Of a DNA stretch of 64,000 nt, positions 44,901 to 53,625 are shown one piece after another; the first letter of the stretch is position 1; every line of letters begins with the position of its first letter. Origin of the DNA: Gilvimarinus polysaccharolyticus (lineage in GTDB: Bacteria > Pseudomonadota > Gammaproteobacteria > Pseudomonadales > Cellvibrionaceae); assembly GCF_001187555.1 (NCBI RefSeq), contig NZ_LFIJ01000002.1:559920-623919 (forward strand), given 5' to 3'. Made by a program: the position numbers and the translations under genes. A model generated the notes under the pieces. It was given only the letters and a program-made list of their open reading frames with translations. It was not told the origin of the DNA and searched no databases.

Positions 44901-47900
44901 GTAACCGGTACCACCAGTGTCGGTGGTCTTGTGGGTGTAGGTTTAGGTGGTGCCATTACTACCAGCTACTGGGATACGTTTACCACCGGTCAGGCCACTT
45001 CGGCTGGAGGCGGTACAGCTGTCAACGGCGACTGGAGTGGCGCAGAAACCGCCTACAGCGCTGGCAGCTATTCAGGCTTCGATTTTACCAACGATTGGTT
45101 TATCGCCGAAGGTAGCTCCCGGCCGATGCTGCGCGCGCACCTCTCTGGCGGCGGCGAAATCAATAACCTCTACGACCTGCAAGGTATGACCGCTGACTTA
45201 GCGGGCAGTTATACCCTAATGACCGATATCGACGCCTCGGCCACCGCCGATAGTGTTACTGCGGGCAACGGCGGCGATTACTCCGATGTATGGGGCGGGC
45301 GCGGCTTTGCCCCAGTGGGTGACACTACGACCCCATTTGCGGGTAATTTTGATGGGGCTAACAAAGTCATTTCACAATTAACTATTAATCGCTCAGATCA
45401 AGATTATGTAGGCCTTTTCGGTTTTTCCGTGGGGGCGACCATAGCCGATGTCGTTATTAGTTCTGCGGATGTGGTAGGTCGCCATTATACCGGTGTGCTC
45501 ACGGGGGGTATCGATGGTTCCACAAGCGAGGTCCTAGCTTCGGGCACGGTAAGTGGTCTGGAGTATGTCGGTGGCCTGATCGGCCAAGTTATTTCGGGTA
45601 ATCAACAAAATAACCGTTCTAATGTATCTGTGGAGGGTGTTAATGCAGTTGGTGGTTTAGTTGGTTTAAGTCTAGGAAGCATCACTGGTAGTTATGCAAT
45701 TGGTGATGTTCAGGGTGAAACTGATGTTGGCGGGTTAGTGGGGCGCAACATAGGGCCTGTTTCTAATAGTTATGCTACGGGCGATGTAACCGGAACCAAT
45801 ATAGGGGAAGATGTTGGTGGCTTAGTGGGCGCCAACTTTTCTCAAATTGAACAAAGTTACGCAACCGGTGCGGTAGTAGGGATAATGAATGTCGGTGGTT
45901 TAGTTGGCTTCAATGTAGACTCAATCGGCGACAGCTACTGGAACTCGGATGCTATAGCGATGGGGGTTGGTCAGAACATTGGTACCTCGAATGCCACCGG
46001 CCTCACCACTGCCGAGTTTATGGACCCAGCCTCTTTCGCGGCTTGGGGTGCAGATATAGATGCCGAAGGCGGCACAGGTTCTGTATGGCGTATTTACGAA
46101 GGCCAATCTACTCCGTTATTGCGCTCATTCCTAACCGAAATCGATGTGATCGCCTATGACGATTACAAAGTCTACGACGGCGTCGCCTACGATGGCCTGC
46201 ACGACATTAACGCCACCACCGGCGCGGGTGTGCGCTACGGCAACAGCTACGCTGAGTTTGTTGCAGCCTTTGGCGAAAATGGCACACCGTACGGATCGGA
46301 CGACATTAACAGCGCCGATTTAGAATACACCGGCGACTCGCAAGGCGCGATTGACGCCGGCACCTACGATATTACCCCCAGCCAGTTGTGGTCCAACCAA
46401 AGCGGTTACGACATTGTGATGAACGACGGTGTGCTCACCATCGATCAAGCCGTGGTCAGCGTTACCGTGAAGATCAACAACGCCAGTAAAGAGTACGGCG
46501 AAGCCGACCCCACCTTTAGCTGGGGAGTCACCTCGGGCTCTCTGGGTGCCGGCGACCGCTTAACCGGTCGTTTATCGCGCGCACCCGGTGAAAACGTGGG
46601 CAACTACGCCATTACCGGCAACGTCACCGGCGATTTAGCCAGCGGCAACTACGACGTCACCCTGATTAACGGCGTGTTTACCATTACCCCGCGCGCCATT
46701 ACCGTCAACATTGCCGACCTAGACAAAATCTATGGCGACGACGACCCAAGCTTTAGCTGGAGCATTACCGGTGGCAGCTTGGCTGCTGGCGAAACCTTAA
46801 ACGGCACCTTAACCCGCGTACCCGGCGAGAACGTTGGCGACTACGTGATTACCGGCGCGTTAGAGGGCGACTTGGCCAGCAGCAACTACACCGTCACCGT
46901 TGATGATGGCGTGTTGAGCATTGCCCCACGGCCACTGGTGATCAGCGCTGACGACTTTGCCAAAATCTATGGCCAAGACGACCCAGAGCTTACCTGGAGC
47001 CAAGGCGGCAGCGTGGTCGAGGGCGACACCCTAACCGTGAGCCTAAGCCGCAGCGAAGGCCAAAACGTGGGTTACTACACCATCACCCCAGAAGTAACCG
47101 GTGATGTCCTCAGCGACAACTACGCGCTTAGTATTAACAACGGCGCGCTGCAAATCACTCCCGCCGCACTGATGGTGACCGCCAACGACATCGAGACCTA
47201 CTGGAACCTGCTGCCACCGTTTAGCGCCACCTTAGACGGCCTAACCAACGGCGACACCGAGCAAGACGTGTTTGGTAACTCGCTGACCGTGACATCCGAC
47301 TTAAGCTTGCCGATACCGGGTGCATACACCTTAACGCCGATGGCAACACTGGCCAGCAGCAACTACACCGTTAGCTTTAACGACGGCGTGTTAAACCTGC
47401 TCAGCTCTAACCCCGGCGGTGGCTACGGCGATGGCTTAACCAGTACCCAACTGCCTGCACGGGAAGCACTGGGTCGCCAAGATCGCGCCAACCTCTTTGA
47501 AGGCCGCGATTTGCTGACCGGTGAGCTGGACGACATATCGCTTGGCGTATACCAAGACGGCGTGCGTGTGCCGGCGGCGGTTCTGGCCGAGTTTGGTCTA
47601 CCTATGCCGCGCGCGGTGTTGTTTGCCAACAACAGCGATACCGTCGAGCCCGAATACGTAGAGATGCTGGAAAAATTTGTGGCTAAGCTCGCGCAATATC
47701 CCGAGTTTAACCTCTTAGTAGAAGGCCACACCTCGCACACCGGTCCGCGCTTGCTCAACGAAAAGCTCGCCCGTAAACGCGCTATGGCGGTGTACAACAT
47801 ACTGGTCGAGTTGGGTGTAGAGCCTGCGCGACTGGGTACCAAAGGCTTTAGCTGGACGCGCCCGATTGCCGACAACAGCACCCTAGAGGGGCAAGCGTTA

Positions 47901-47960
47901 AACCGTCGTACCGAGATCACGCCGGATAAGCCCAGCGCCGATCAAGACGCCAGCGAGTAA
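41910..47960 (+). CDS. Two-partner secretion exoprotein (FhaB-like) with GLUG, YDG/MBG repeats and C-terminal OmpA-like domain
   Basis: A 2016-residue secreted adhesin-like protein. The N terminus is an extended signal peptide (WNPATQHY motif, basic block, hydrophobic core, likely cut after AYA near residue 50). A TPS haemagglutination domain follows (about 51-300: QNTTIVWDNFDI, NRVFSADGTQINGQL, NGVLFGQDA). Residues about 520-1400 carry many GLUG motifs (VGGLVG, SYATGAV) in three modules; two are nearly identical at about 885 bp spacing. A YDG-type region and three to four MBG repeats of about 78 residues follow (about 1410-1830). The last roughly 110 residues are OmpA-like: VLFANNSDTVEP (from 1903), GHTSHTG and LNRRTEI. 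The usual GHTD aspartate is Ser1942. The fusion suggests retention at the cell wall. TpsB follows 98 bases downstream. Confidence 0.92.
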   Translation: MNHTLPLLWNPATQHYCPAPAAARNKSKRGGRRLALALAVAAATNGAYAGPSGGVVIDGDANIDIRGKLTDILQNTQNTTIVWDNFDINIDEIVNFIQPNDTAIALNRVFSADGTQINGQLNANGRVFVLDANGVLFGQDASVNVGSLVASTLDVTHTDYTHFSFSGNGNPAAVTNLGHISVADSGAVALLGGQVSNRGVIQAKLGRVALAAGNKITLDFAGDNLLNVQVDEAALNALAENHGLIQTPGGQVLMTAHASDALLQTVVNNTGVIEAQSLQEQDGKIMLLGGFNGGTVNVSGTLDASAPNSGNGGFIETSGAVVQVTANANIDASSANGSAGTWLLDPTDLDISYDEMGADDGVSHVHTQALQNSLAGSNVILQTADAGAGNGDITIADPIIWASANTLTLDADGGIVFNDYIQAPNGGLSLTALADITSGAEGHINVAAFTLESGNFSQIMATLPTFMADDFTLNGGTFTRATGGNGTGSPLQITDIFGLQGLDTTLGFDAILTNDIVANGTVGWNGGEGFDPIGDEVNGYSADFNGGGYVIDELTINRPSEDAVGLFATASNAALTDVGLTNVNIVGEGYVGGLVGYGAGQITGSYVTGEVQGLHDVGGLMGLAAPSNAISQSYANVAVTGEHTVGGLVGGANSLSVIDTYATGSVTATGPGPGGNGGLIGQANTSTIENSWASGLVSVAVGLPEGGLVGRNGGSTYTNSYWDTFTSGQSFGANGSTPVGVSSVDGDWSAPDAYTQTSYAGLDFTNDWFIAEGSSRPMLRAFLDGGNISNLYQLQGMAADLAGSYTLNQDIDASATAASVAQGDLGNYSDVWGGRGFAPVGNAAADFTGDLDGQGFVIEGLTINRLDQNYVGLFGATSNTASLTDIALEGGEITGSNNVGALVGDNGGSIASSYSTAAVNGAFTVGGLVGFNSGVIDSSYVTGAVTGTNSSAGGLVGYNSSTITDSYATGAVSGNELVGGLVGTNASSITDSYATGAVTGTTSVGGLVGVGLGGAITTSYWDTFTTGQATSAGGGTAVNGDWSGAETAYSAGSYSGFDFTNDWFIAEGSSRPMLRAHLSGGGEINNLYDLQGMTADLAGSYTLMTDIDASATADSVTAGNGGDYSDVWGGRGFAPVGDTTTPFAGNFDGANKVISQLTINRSDQDYVGLFGFSVGATIADVVISSADVVGRHYTGVLTGGIDGSTSEVLASGTVSGLEYVGGLIGQVISGNQQNNRSNVSVEGVNAVGGLVGLSLGSITGSYAIGDVQGETDVGGLVGRNIGPVSNSYATGDVTGTNIGEDVGGLVGANFSQIEQSYATGAVVGIMNVGGLVGFNVDSIGDSYWNSDAIAMGVGQNIGTSNATGLTTAEFMDPASFAAWGADIDAEGGTGSVWRIYEGQSTPLLRSFLTEIDVIAYDDYKVYDGVAYDGLHDINATTGAGVRYGNSYAEFVAAFGENGTPYGSDDINSADLEYTGDSQGAIDAGTYDITPSQLWSNQSGYDIVMNDGVLTIDQAVVSVTVKINNASKEYGEADPTFSWGVTSGSLGAGDRLTGRLSRAPGENVGNYAITGNVTGDLASGNYDVTLINGVFTITPRAITVNIADLDKIYGDDDPSFSWSITGGSLAAGETLNGTLTRVPGENVGDYVITGALEGDLASSNYTVTVDDGVLSIAPRPLVISADDFAKIYGQDDPELTWSQGGSVVEGDTLTVSLSRSEGQNVGYYTITPEVTGDVLSDNYALSINNGALQITPAALMVTANDIETYWNLLPPFSATLDGLTNGDTEQDVFGNSLTVTSDLSLPIPGAYTLTPMATLASSNYTVSFNDGVLNLLSSNPGGGYGDGLTSTQLPAREALGRQDRANLFEGRDLLTGELDDISLGVYQDGVRVPAAVLAEFGLPMPRAVLFANNSDTVEPEYVEMLEKFVAKLAQYPEFNLLVEGHTSHTGPRLLNEKLARKRAMAVYNILVELGVEPARLGTKGFSWTRPIADNSTLEGQALNRRTEITPDKPSADQDASE
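44204..45330 (+). repeat. Large direct repeat (period about 885 bp) inside the exoprotein gene
   Basis: The block ending DWFIAEGSSRPMLRA, then NLYxLQGMxADLAGSYTL and YSDVWGGRGFAPVG occurs twice with nearly the same DNA: the first copy begins near 44204 and the second near 45089. Matching landmarks (TGGTTTATCG at 44211 and 45096, GCTGACTTAGCGGGCAG at 44304 and 45192) give offsets of 885 and 888 bp, in frame. This could expand or contract by recombination. Confidence 0.8.
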
Positions 47961-47973
47961 CACCACAACCGAC

Positions 47974-48009
47974 AAGCGGCGCCGCGCCATAAACCGTAGG
48001 GCGCCGCTT
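47974..48009 (+). terminator. Hairpin between exoprotein and transporter genes
   Basis: AAGCGGCGCC (47974-47983) pairs perfectly with GGCGCCGCTT (48000-48009) around a 16-base loop. It lies in the 98 bp spacer and lacks a T tract, so it may protect the 3' end of the tpsA message or set the ratio of exoprotein to transporter. Confidence 0.55.
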
Positions 48010-48058
48010 AACCCCGTATTTAACCGCGTATAAAACGCGATGGAGAGGAACGCGTAAC

Positions 48059-49720
48059 ATGAAGTTACCCCTTATATTGAAGCTAACGCCGCTGGCCGTG
48101 TTAATCCCCCACCTGGTGTTTGCCCAAGCCGTACCCAATGCCGGTACCTTTATTCGGCAGCTAGAAAACGAGCCCGGCGTACAGGCCGAGCCCAACAACG
48201 CCGATATCAGCCTGCCGCAACAACAAGCCCAACCCGCGCCCGCCGAAGGCGGCCCCAGCGTCTTGGTCAATGCCTTTGAAGTGACCGGCGCCGAGATCTT
48301 TACCGCCGATGAGCTCACCGCATTAGTGGCCGACCTTGCCGGTAAAACCCTCACCTTGGGTGAACTGCAAGAAGCCAGCAACCGCATTACCCGCTACTAC
48401 CGCGAGCGCGGCTTCTTTTTAACGCGCGCCTACTTGCCGCAACAAGATGTAAACGACGGCGTTGTCACCATCGACGTGCTTGAAGGTCGGTTGGGTAAAG
48501 TCGCCTTAAACAACGACGCCCATACCCGCGACTTCGTGCTCAAGCGTCCGTTCCGCGCATTAAACGCCAACCAAATGCTCAGCGCCTCCGACCTAGAAAC
48601 CCCGCTGCTGCGCTTGTCGGACTTGCCTGGCATAGATGTCACCACCACCCTCGTACCCGGTGAAGAAGTTGGCACCAGTGACCTGCAAGTGGATGTTAGC
48701 CAAGGCCCATGGGTCAACGGCACCGTCGAGCTCGACAATTACGGCAACGAATCCACCGGTGAATACCGCCTAGGCGCCAGCGTGCAAGTCAACAGCCCAT
48801 TAGGCTTAGGCGACCGCTTTGATCTGAGAGCCCTTGGCTCCGATGAAGAACAAGTGTTCTTCCGCGCCCAATACCAACTGCCCGTTGGCCCTTGGGCCAC
48901 CGAGCTGGGTGTGGCTTACTCCGACATGGACTACACCTTGGGCGGCAACTTTGACGAGCTAGACGCCACCGGTAATGCGCGCATTACCACCGCGTTTGTA
49001 AAACAATCGTTAATCCGTACCCGCAGCGCCAACCTAAACGTGCAGCTGCAGTACGACAGCAAAGAGCTCGAAGACAAAATTGGTGCCTTTGCCAGCCACA
49101 GCGACAAAGACTCTGAGCTGTACACCCTAAGCATCAATGGCGATTGGCGCGACCAGTGGTTGGGTGGTGGTATCACCCAAGCCTCGCTGGCCTATACCAA
49201 AGGCGAGCTAAACATCAACAGCTACCTCGACCAAGTCATCGACACCGTGACCGCACAAACCGCGGGTGACTTTGAGCGCTGGACCCCCTCGCTGATGCGT
49301 TTGCAAAACCTCGGCGGTAACTGGAGCCTACACGCGCAAATCCACGGCCAGTTTGCCGATAAAAACCTCGACTCGTCCGAGAAATTTAGCCTAGGCGGCG
49401 CCTACGGTGTACGCGCTTACGCCCAAGGCGAAGCCAGCGGCGATGAAGGCTACCTGGCCAACGTCGAAGTGCGCTACGACCTAAACAGCCAGTGGCAAGC
49501 GTTTGCACTGCTCGATCACGGTCAAGTCGACATCAACAAAAGCCCGTGGGACGCCAGCGTCGACAACAGCCGCAGCTTAACGGGAGCGGGTATTGGGGCG
49601 CGTTACAACAACCGCGCGTGGAGCGCCAGCGCCACAGCCGCCGCACCTATCGGCAGTGAAGATATCCACGGCGATGACGACGATGTGCGTTTGTTTGCGC
49701 GGGTAGCGTGGAAGTTTTAA
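48059..49720 (+). CDS. Two-partner secretion outer-membrane transporter (ShlB/FhaC/HecB family)
   Basis: TpsB pore that exports the exoprotein encoded just upstream. The 553-residue protein has a signal peptide (residues 1-22, VFAQA), a proline-rich spacer, a POTRA region (about 60-145: VNAFEVTGAEIFTADEL, RYYRERGFFLTRAYLPQQDV), the ShlB-type POTRA2 and a beta-barrel to the terminal VAWKF. The signature GGAYGVRAYAQGEASGDEGY is at about 440-460. It belongs to the same operon as the exoprotein, order tpsA then tpsB. Start ATG 48059 with GGAGAGGAA upstream. Confidence 0.95.
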   Translation: MKLPLILKLTPLAVLIPHLVFAQAVPNAGTFIRQLENEPGVQAEPNNADISLPQQQAQPAPAEGGPSVLVNAFEVTGAEIFTADELTALVADLAGKTLTLGELQEASNRITRYYRERGFFLTRAYLPQQDVNDGVVTIDVLEGRLGKVALNNDAHTRDFVLKRPFRALNANQMLSASDLETPLLRLSDLPGIDVTTTLVPGEEVGTSDLQVDVSQGPWVNGTVELDNYGNESTGEYRLGASVQVNSPLGLGDRFDLRALGSDEEQVFFRAQYQLPVGPWATELGVAYSDMDYTLGGNFDELDATGNARITTAFVKQSLIRTRSANLNVQLQYDSKELEDKIGAFASHSDKDSELYTLSINGDWRDQWLGGGITQASLAYTKGELNINSYLDQVIDTVTAQTAGDFERWTPSLMRLQNLGGNWSLHAQIHGQFADKNLDSSEKFSLGGAYGVRAYAQGEASGDEGYLANVEVRYDLNSQWQAFALLDHGQVDINKSPWDASVDNSRSLTGAGIGARYNNRAWSASATAAAPIGSEDIHGDDDDVRLFARVAWKF

Positions 49721-50143
49721 GTTGAGCTAAAACGCGGCGGGCGTGTTAATGCCCGCCAATCCTCTAGGGTTTAGGGCGGCCCCGTAGTGGACGCCGTCGC
49801 CTGCATTTGCAAATCATTGCTTAAGTTCCTGCCCGTGGGGCTCTTGTAACTCGTTGGTCTGGTGTATAACGTACATTGGATGTAAAGAATCTTCGTTGAT
49901 GGCCGAAAACTATTTAACGGCCATGGAAATTGGCGCGATCTGTCTGGGTTTCCCTAGTGGGATATAGACAAAACCAAGAAAAGACGAGATTTTTATAACA
50001 AATTACTTAGATGATTTTAATAATACCTACAGTAATTATGAGTTTGGCGCATTACACTACATAAATAGTTTTTGCCCGTGTGACGTTCGCAACCCTGTCA
50101 CTATAAAAATTGAGTCAACAACGCTTAGTCAGCCGAGGGCATC
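49721..50143. other. Intergenic region between transporter and chemoreceptor genes
   Basis: A 423 bp stretch with no supported gene. A 7 bp GC hairpin (49736-49742 with 49751-49757) after the transporter stop may be a weak terminator but lacks a T tract. A second stem (49899-49905 with 49918-49924, ATGGCCG/CGGCCAT) is of unknown meaning. The part from 49980 is AT-rich and probably holds the chemoreceptor promoter. No riboswitch or RNA gene was recognised. Confidence 0.5.
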
Positions 50144-51679
50144 GTGAAAAATTTATCTCTTAAGTGGAAGATCCTACTTAGTGTCACCCTAACCTGCGTC
50201 GCCGCTGTATTGGTGACTACCTTTGTTACCGTTCGCTCGGGTATTAGCACGGTAGAGGAAACAATTGTTAATGACACCCGCACCCTTGCCCAAGTATTGG
50301 GCGAAGCGAGCGTAGGTGCCATAACCTTTGATGACGATATGACGGTTAGCGCCTCGTTAAACGCGCTGAATGTCAGTCAGCGCGTATTAGGTGCGGTGGT
50401 TTATACCAACGGTGAGCCTTTTGCTTGGTTCTCCCGCGCCGCCGAGGGAAAAATGCCCGCCGGCTTGCCCAATAGGCCCAATGCTGAGGGTGTGGTTGAG
50501 ATCGAAGGTGGTTTAATTATTACCGAAGCGATTAAATCCGACGGCGCTAAGGTTGGCATGATCTCTTTTCAGGTAAATCTTGACGAGCTTAAGGCGGTAG
50601 TTAACAGCGCTATTAAGGATGCCATTTGGTTGGTGATTGTGATCAGTGCAGTAGCCGCAGGTTTGGCTTACTTAGTACAGGCGGGTGTGGTTAAGCCGGT
50701 CAACAACGTTGTACGAGCACTGCGTGATATCTCGGAAGGTGAAGGCGATTTAACCCGTCGTTTACCCGTAGAGGGCACGGATGAGATCAGCGAACTGGCG
50801 GCTTGCTTTAACCGTTTTGTTGAGCGTCTGCAAAGCATTATTGGCAATGTTGCAGAAACAGCTGCCGAGGTCGACGAAAGTGCCAACATCTTGTCGCAGT
50901 TATCGCAAGAGAACGAGCGCTCTATTACCTCGCAGCAATCGGATATCCAACAGATCGTTACTGCGATCAAAGAAATGGCCAGCGTAGTGGCCGATGTTAC
51001 TCAGCGGGTTGCCGAAACCGCCGATAACTCGCTGCAAGCCGATAAAGTCGCCATGGGCGGCAAAGAGATCGTGCACGACACCATGAGCCAGATTCAAAGC
51101 TTATCGACCGATATTAAAACCGCCTCGGAAGTGATTGATCGCTTGCGCCAGGAAACGGTTGCTATTGGTACGGTGTTGGATGTGATTCGCGGCATTGCCG
51201 AGCAAACTAACTTGCTGGCCCTAAACGCTGCGATTGAAGCTGCTCGTGCTGGTGAACAAGGTCGCGGCTTTGCTGTGGTAGCCGATGAAGTGCGTACCCT
51301 CGCCTCGCGCACGCAAAGCTCTACCACCGAAATTCAAGAAATGATCGAGCGTTTGCAAACCGGTTCAGCCAAAGCGGTAGAGATGATGACCGCCGGTACG
51401 ACTCAGGCCGACGCCTCGGTAAGCCGGGCTAATGAAGCCACCGAAGCCCTAGAAGACATAACCCGTTTTGTGGGTGAGATTCGTGATCGCACTAATCAAA
51501 TTGCTGCGGCCTCGGAGCAACAAAGCGCTGCAACACAACAAATTGAGGTTAATATCGATAGCGTATCGGGTGTGGCAATTAGCACCGCTGAAAGCTCCAG
51601 CCGTATTACCGCCAACAGTGTTAATTTGGCGGAAATGGCTAAGCAAATGTCTGGTCTGGTTGGGCGATTTAAAATCTGA
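50144..51679 (+). CDS. Methyl-accepting chemotaxis protein (CHASE8-like sensor, HAMP, MCP signal)
   Basis: A 511-residue chemoreceptor starting at GTG 50144 with CCGAGGG upstream. TM1 (about 10-30), a small periplasmic sensor of about 125 residues ([34 protein letters not shown]) resembling a CHASE8 domain, TM2 (about 163-185), HAMP (about 187-240) and a long coiled-coil signalling domain. The hairpin tip is [20 protein letters not shown] then [18 protein letters not shown]. It would signal to CheA/CheW encoded elsewhere. There is no C-terminal pentapeptide for CheR tethering. Confidence 0.95.
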   Translation: MKNLSLKWKILLSVTLTCVAAVLVTTFVTVRSGISTVEETIVNDTRTLAQVLGEASVGAITFDDDMTVSASLNALNVSQRVLGAVVYTNGEPFAWFSRAAEGKMPAGLPNRPNAEGVVEIEGGLIITEAIKSDGAKVGMISFQVNLDELKAVVNSAIKDAIWLVIVISAVAAGLAYLVQAGVVKPVNNVVRALRDISEGEGDLTRRLPVEGTDEISELAACFNRFVERLQSIIGNVAETAAEVDESANILSQLSQENERSITSQQSDIQQIVTAIKEMASVVADVTQRVAETADNSLQADKVAMGGKEIVHDTMSQIQSLSTDIKTASEVIDRLRQETVAIGTVLDVIRGIAEQTNLLALNAAIEAARAGEQGRGFAVVADEVRTLASRTQSSTTEIQEMIERLQTGSAKAVEMMTAGTTQADASVSRANEATEALEDITRFVGEIRDRTNQIAAASEQQSAATQQIEVNIDSVSGVAISTAESSSRITANSVNLAEMAKQMSGLVGRFKI

Positions 51680-51744
51680 TACTAGCCGCCCATTAGACTG
51701 GCGTGTATGCTTTAAGTATAAAAACTGTAAAAGAGATCTAAGCT

Positions 51745-52035
51745 ATGAATAAACTTTTACTTATGGGTTGTCTACTGGCAGGTTTAACCGTATCGGGTTA
51801 CAGCGCAGCCTGTAGCGAACCCACTCAGCCAGGTGAGTTTCCAGATCCAGCCAGTGCCGTAACCGCACAAATGGTTAAGGCGAATAACGAGGTAAAAGCT
51901 TACGTTAAAGCGATGGAGGAATACATTGGTTGTTCGGGAATGTCTCGCAGTGAGCAAAAGAAAGCCGTGAAAGATTTAGAAGAATATGCAGAAAGCTTTA
52001 ACAAACTGATCCGCGAATTTAAAGCGCGTGGATAA
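51745..52035 (+). CDS. Small secreted or periplasmic protein, unknown function
   Basis: A 96-residue protein with a signal peptide (MNKLLLMGCLLAGLTVSG, cleavage near YSA-ACS) and a helical, charged mature part (about 76 residues) with two cysteines (CSEP, IGCSG) that could form a disulphide bond. No known domain was recognised. It lies 65 bases after the chemoreceptor and is followed by a good terminator, which supports it being a real gene. Confidence 0.65.
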   Translation: MNKLLLMGCLLAGLTVSGYSAACSEPTQPGEFPDPASAVTAQMVKANNEVKAYVKAMEEYIGCSGMSRSEQKKAVKDLEEYAESFNKLIREFKARG

Positions 52036-52054
52036 TCGTTAAGAGTATCTAGAT

Positions 52055-52084
52055 AATGCAGCAAAGGGATTGCTGCATTTTTGT
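52055..52084 (+). terminator. Rho-independent terminator after the small secreted protein
   Basis: AATGCAGCAA (52055-52064) pairs perfectly with TTGCTGCATT (52070-52079) around AGGGA and is followed by TTTTG. It separates the plus-strand gene from the convergent GtrA gene. Confidence 0.85.
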
Positions 52085-52123
52085 TTGTGTTCACTGAAAA
52101 TAATATTAAAACCACGATAAACA

Positions 52124-52531
52124 CTACACCTTCGGCCTATTAGCCTGGCCAAAGACCCAGCATTTAGCTCCCACATAATTAAACCCTAAAGCGACCACAG
52201 AACCTGCCGCCAACGCTAATACCGGCCAGTTTTTCAGCGTGACCCAAAGCGTAAGACAGCCCATATACACGGCAAGATTAATCAGTGCCCCTACTGTTTG
52301 CACCGTAAAATAACGGCCGTATTCAAGTGAGCGGGTTTTTACTGTATCGGCCTGACTTACAAACACTAGCTGACGGTTTAATAACCAGGTGACTAATACA
52401 GCAGGTGGAAACGATAATAAGCGTGCAAGATAGGGGTTAAAGTCCAATACGTTTACCAGCAGTGTTAGCAAAGCCGCATCGACGATAAAACCTACGCCCC
52501 CTACCAGTAAATAAAAAAATAATCGCTTCAT
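52124..52531 (-). CDS. GtrA-family membrane protein
   Basis: A 135-residue protein with four hydrophobic helices and the family N terminus FFYLLVGGVGFIVDAALLTL, followed by FPPAVLVTWLLNRQLVF and a C-terminal NYVGAKCWVF. GtrA proteins are thought to flip or position lipid-linked sugars for cell-surface glycosylation. It overlaps the upstream glycosyltransferase gene by four bases, the standard gtrA-gtrB-like arrangement. Confidence 0.93.
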   Translation of the reverse strand: MKRLFFYLLVGGVGFIVDAALLTLLVNVLDFNPYLARLLSFPPAVLVTWLLNRQLVFVSQADTVKTRSLEYGRYFTVQTVGALINLAVYMGCLTLWVTLKNWPVLALAAGSVVALGFNYVGAKCWVFGQANRPKV

Positions 52532-53505
52532 GGTTGTTGGCGAGTTCGGTTGCCCTCTAAATCGAGCTGATGCAGTTCGGTACGCATTTTTTCGTGATGG
52601 GTAATAGAATCTAAAATTAATGCAACTGCGAGTAATAAAAACGCCACAATTTCAAAAGCGGCTGCTAATACTGCTAATGGCACATGATGGATATAGCGCT
52701 CGGTTATCCAGTCGTGAAAAACCGGTAACGCAGCAATAAAACCTGCAGCTGCAAAAATAAAGCTCAAAGTCATAAAAAATATGAGGGGTCGGTAGTAACG
52801 TAGAATTTGTGCGATGGTAAATATCACCCGGGCGCCATCGGCAAAGGTATTAAGTTTAGATTCACTGCCCACCGGTCGGTCGCGATAGGCAACGGGGATC
52901 TCGATAATACGCATTCGGCGGTGTAGTGAATGCAGAGTCATATCTGTCTCGACCTGAAAACCTTCTACTAAAATAGGGTAAGACTTAACAAAGGTTCGAT
53001 TAAAAACACGGTAACCGCTCATGATATCGACCAGCGATGCGCCAAACAGTCGGTTAACTAACCATTGAACCAAGGTGTTACCAAAGCTGTGGAATAAGCG
53101 TTTATTTTCGCTACTGTATTGGCCCCCAGAGTGCCTATCCCCTACCACCATATCGGCATGCCCTTGGGCGACAGGCTGTATTAGCTCGTGTACTTGCTCG
53201 GCAGGATAGGTCAGGTCTGCATCGGCTAAAATATAGATGTCGGCATCTATAGTTAAAAAGGCGCGCCGTACGGCATTGCCTTTGCCTTGGCGCGGTTCGT
53301 TTATTACATGTCCGCGTGCCCCCAGCCGTTGTATCGTACTTTGAGCGATGGCTCCGGTATCATCGCTTGAGTTATTATCAACCACTATAAACTCAGCGTC
53401 GGGCAGTTGCGCATAAAAGGCCTCAATAGTCGGCGCGATAGTCGCGCTTTCATTGTAAGCCGGCAAAATAACAGCAATACGGTTGGCAGGGTCGGTATTG
53501 GGCAT
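52528..53505 (-). CDS. Family 2 glycosyltransferase (DPM1/GtrB-like)
   Basis: A 325-residue protein with a GT-A domain (about 8-230: VILPAYNESATIAPTIEAFY, IVVDNNSSDD, the DxD-type ILADADLTYPAEQV, and GYRVFNRTFVKSYPI) and two C-terminal membrane helices (about 240-310). It most likely transfers a sugar to the undecaprenyl lipid, with GtrA next to it as partner. Upstream and divergent is a GT-C-like membrane protein that may use the product. Confidence 0.92.
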   Translation of the reverse strand: MPNTDPANRIAVILPAYNESATIAPTIEAFYAQLPDAEFIVVDNNSSDDTGAIAQSTIQRLGARGHVINEPRQGKGNAVRRAFLTIDADIYILADADLTYPAEQVHELIQPVAQGHADMVVGDRHSGGQYSSENKRLFHSFGNTLVQWLVNRLFGASLVDIMSGYRVFNRTFVKSYPILVEGFQVETDMTLHSLHRRMRIIEIPVAYRDRPVGSESKLNTFADGARVIFTIAQILRYYRPLIFFMTLSFIFAAAGFIAALPVFHDWITERYIHHVPLAVLAAAFEIVAFLLLAVALILDSITHHEKMRTELHQLDLEGNRTRQQP

Positions 53506-53625
53506 AATCCATATCTTTTAGAGTTTAAGGTTATTGTAGCTTGGCCGCTGACTTCTTCACACCGCTATATTAATAATTGGTAGTAAGCCTCGCAGGTATA
53601 AAGCTATCGGACAGGGAATACATTT

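Noticed and set aside
47423-47920. 165-residue frame opposite the exoprotein C terminus
   Set aside because: Mirror frame of a codon-biased gene; no family features, and the sense strand encodes a clear OmpA-like domain.
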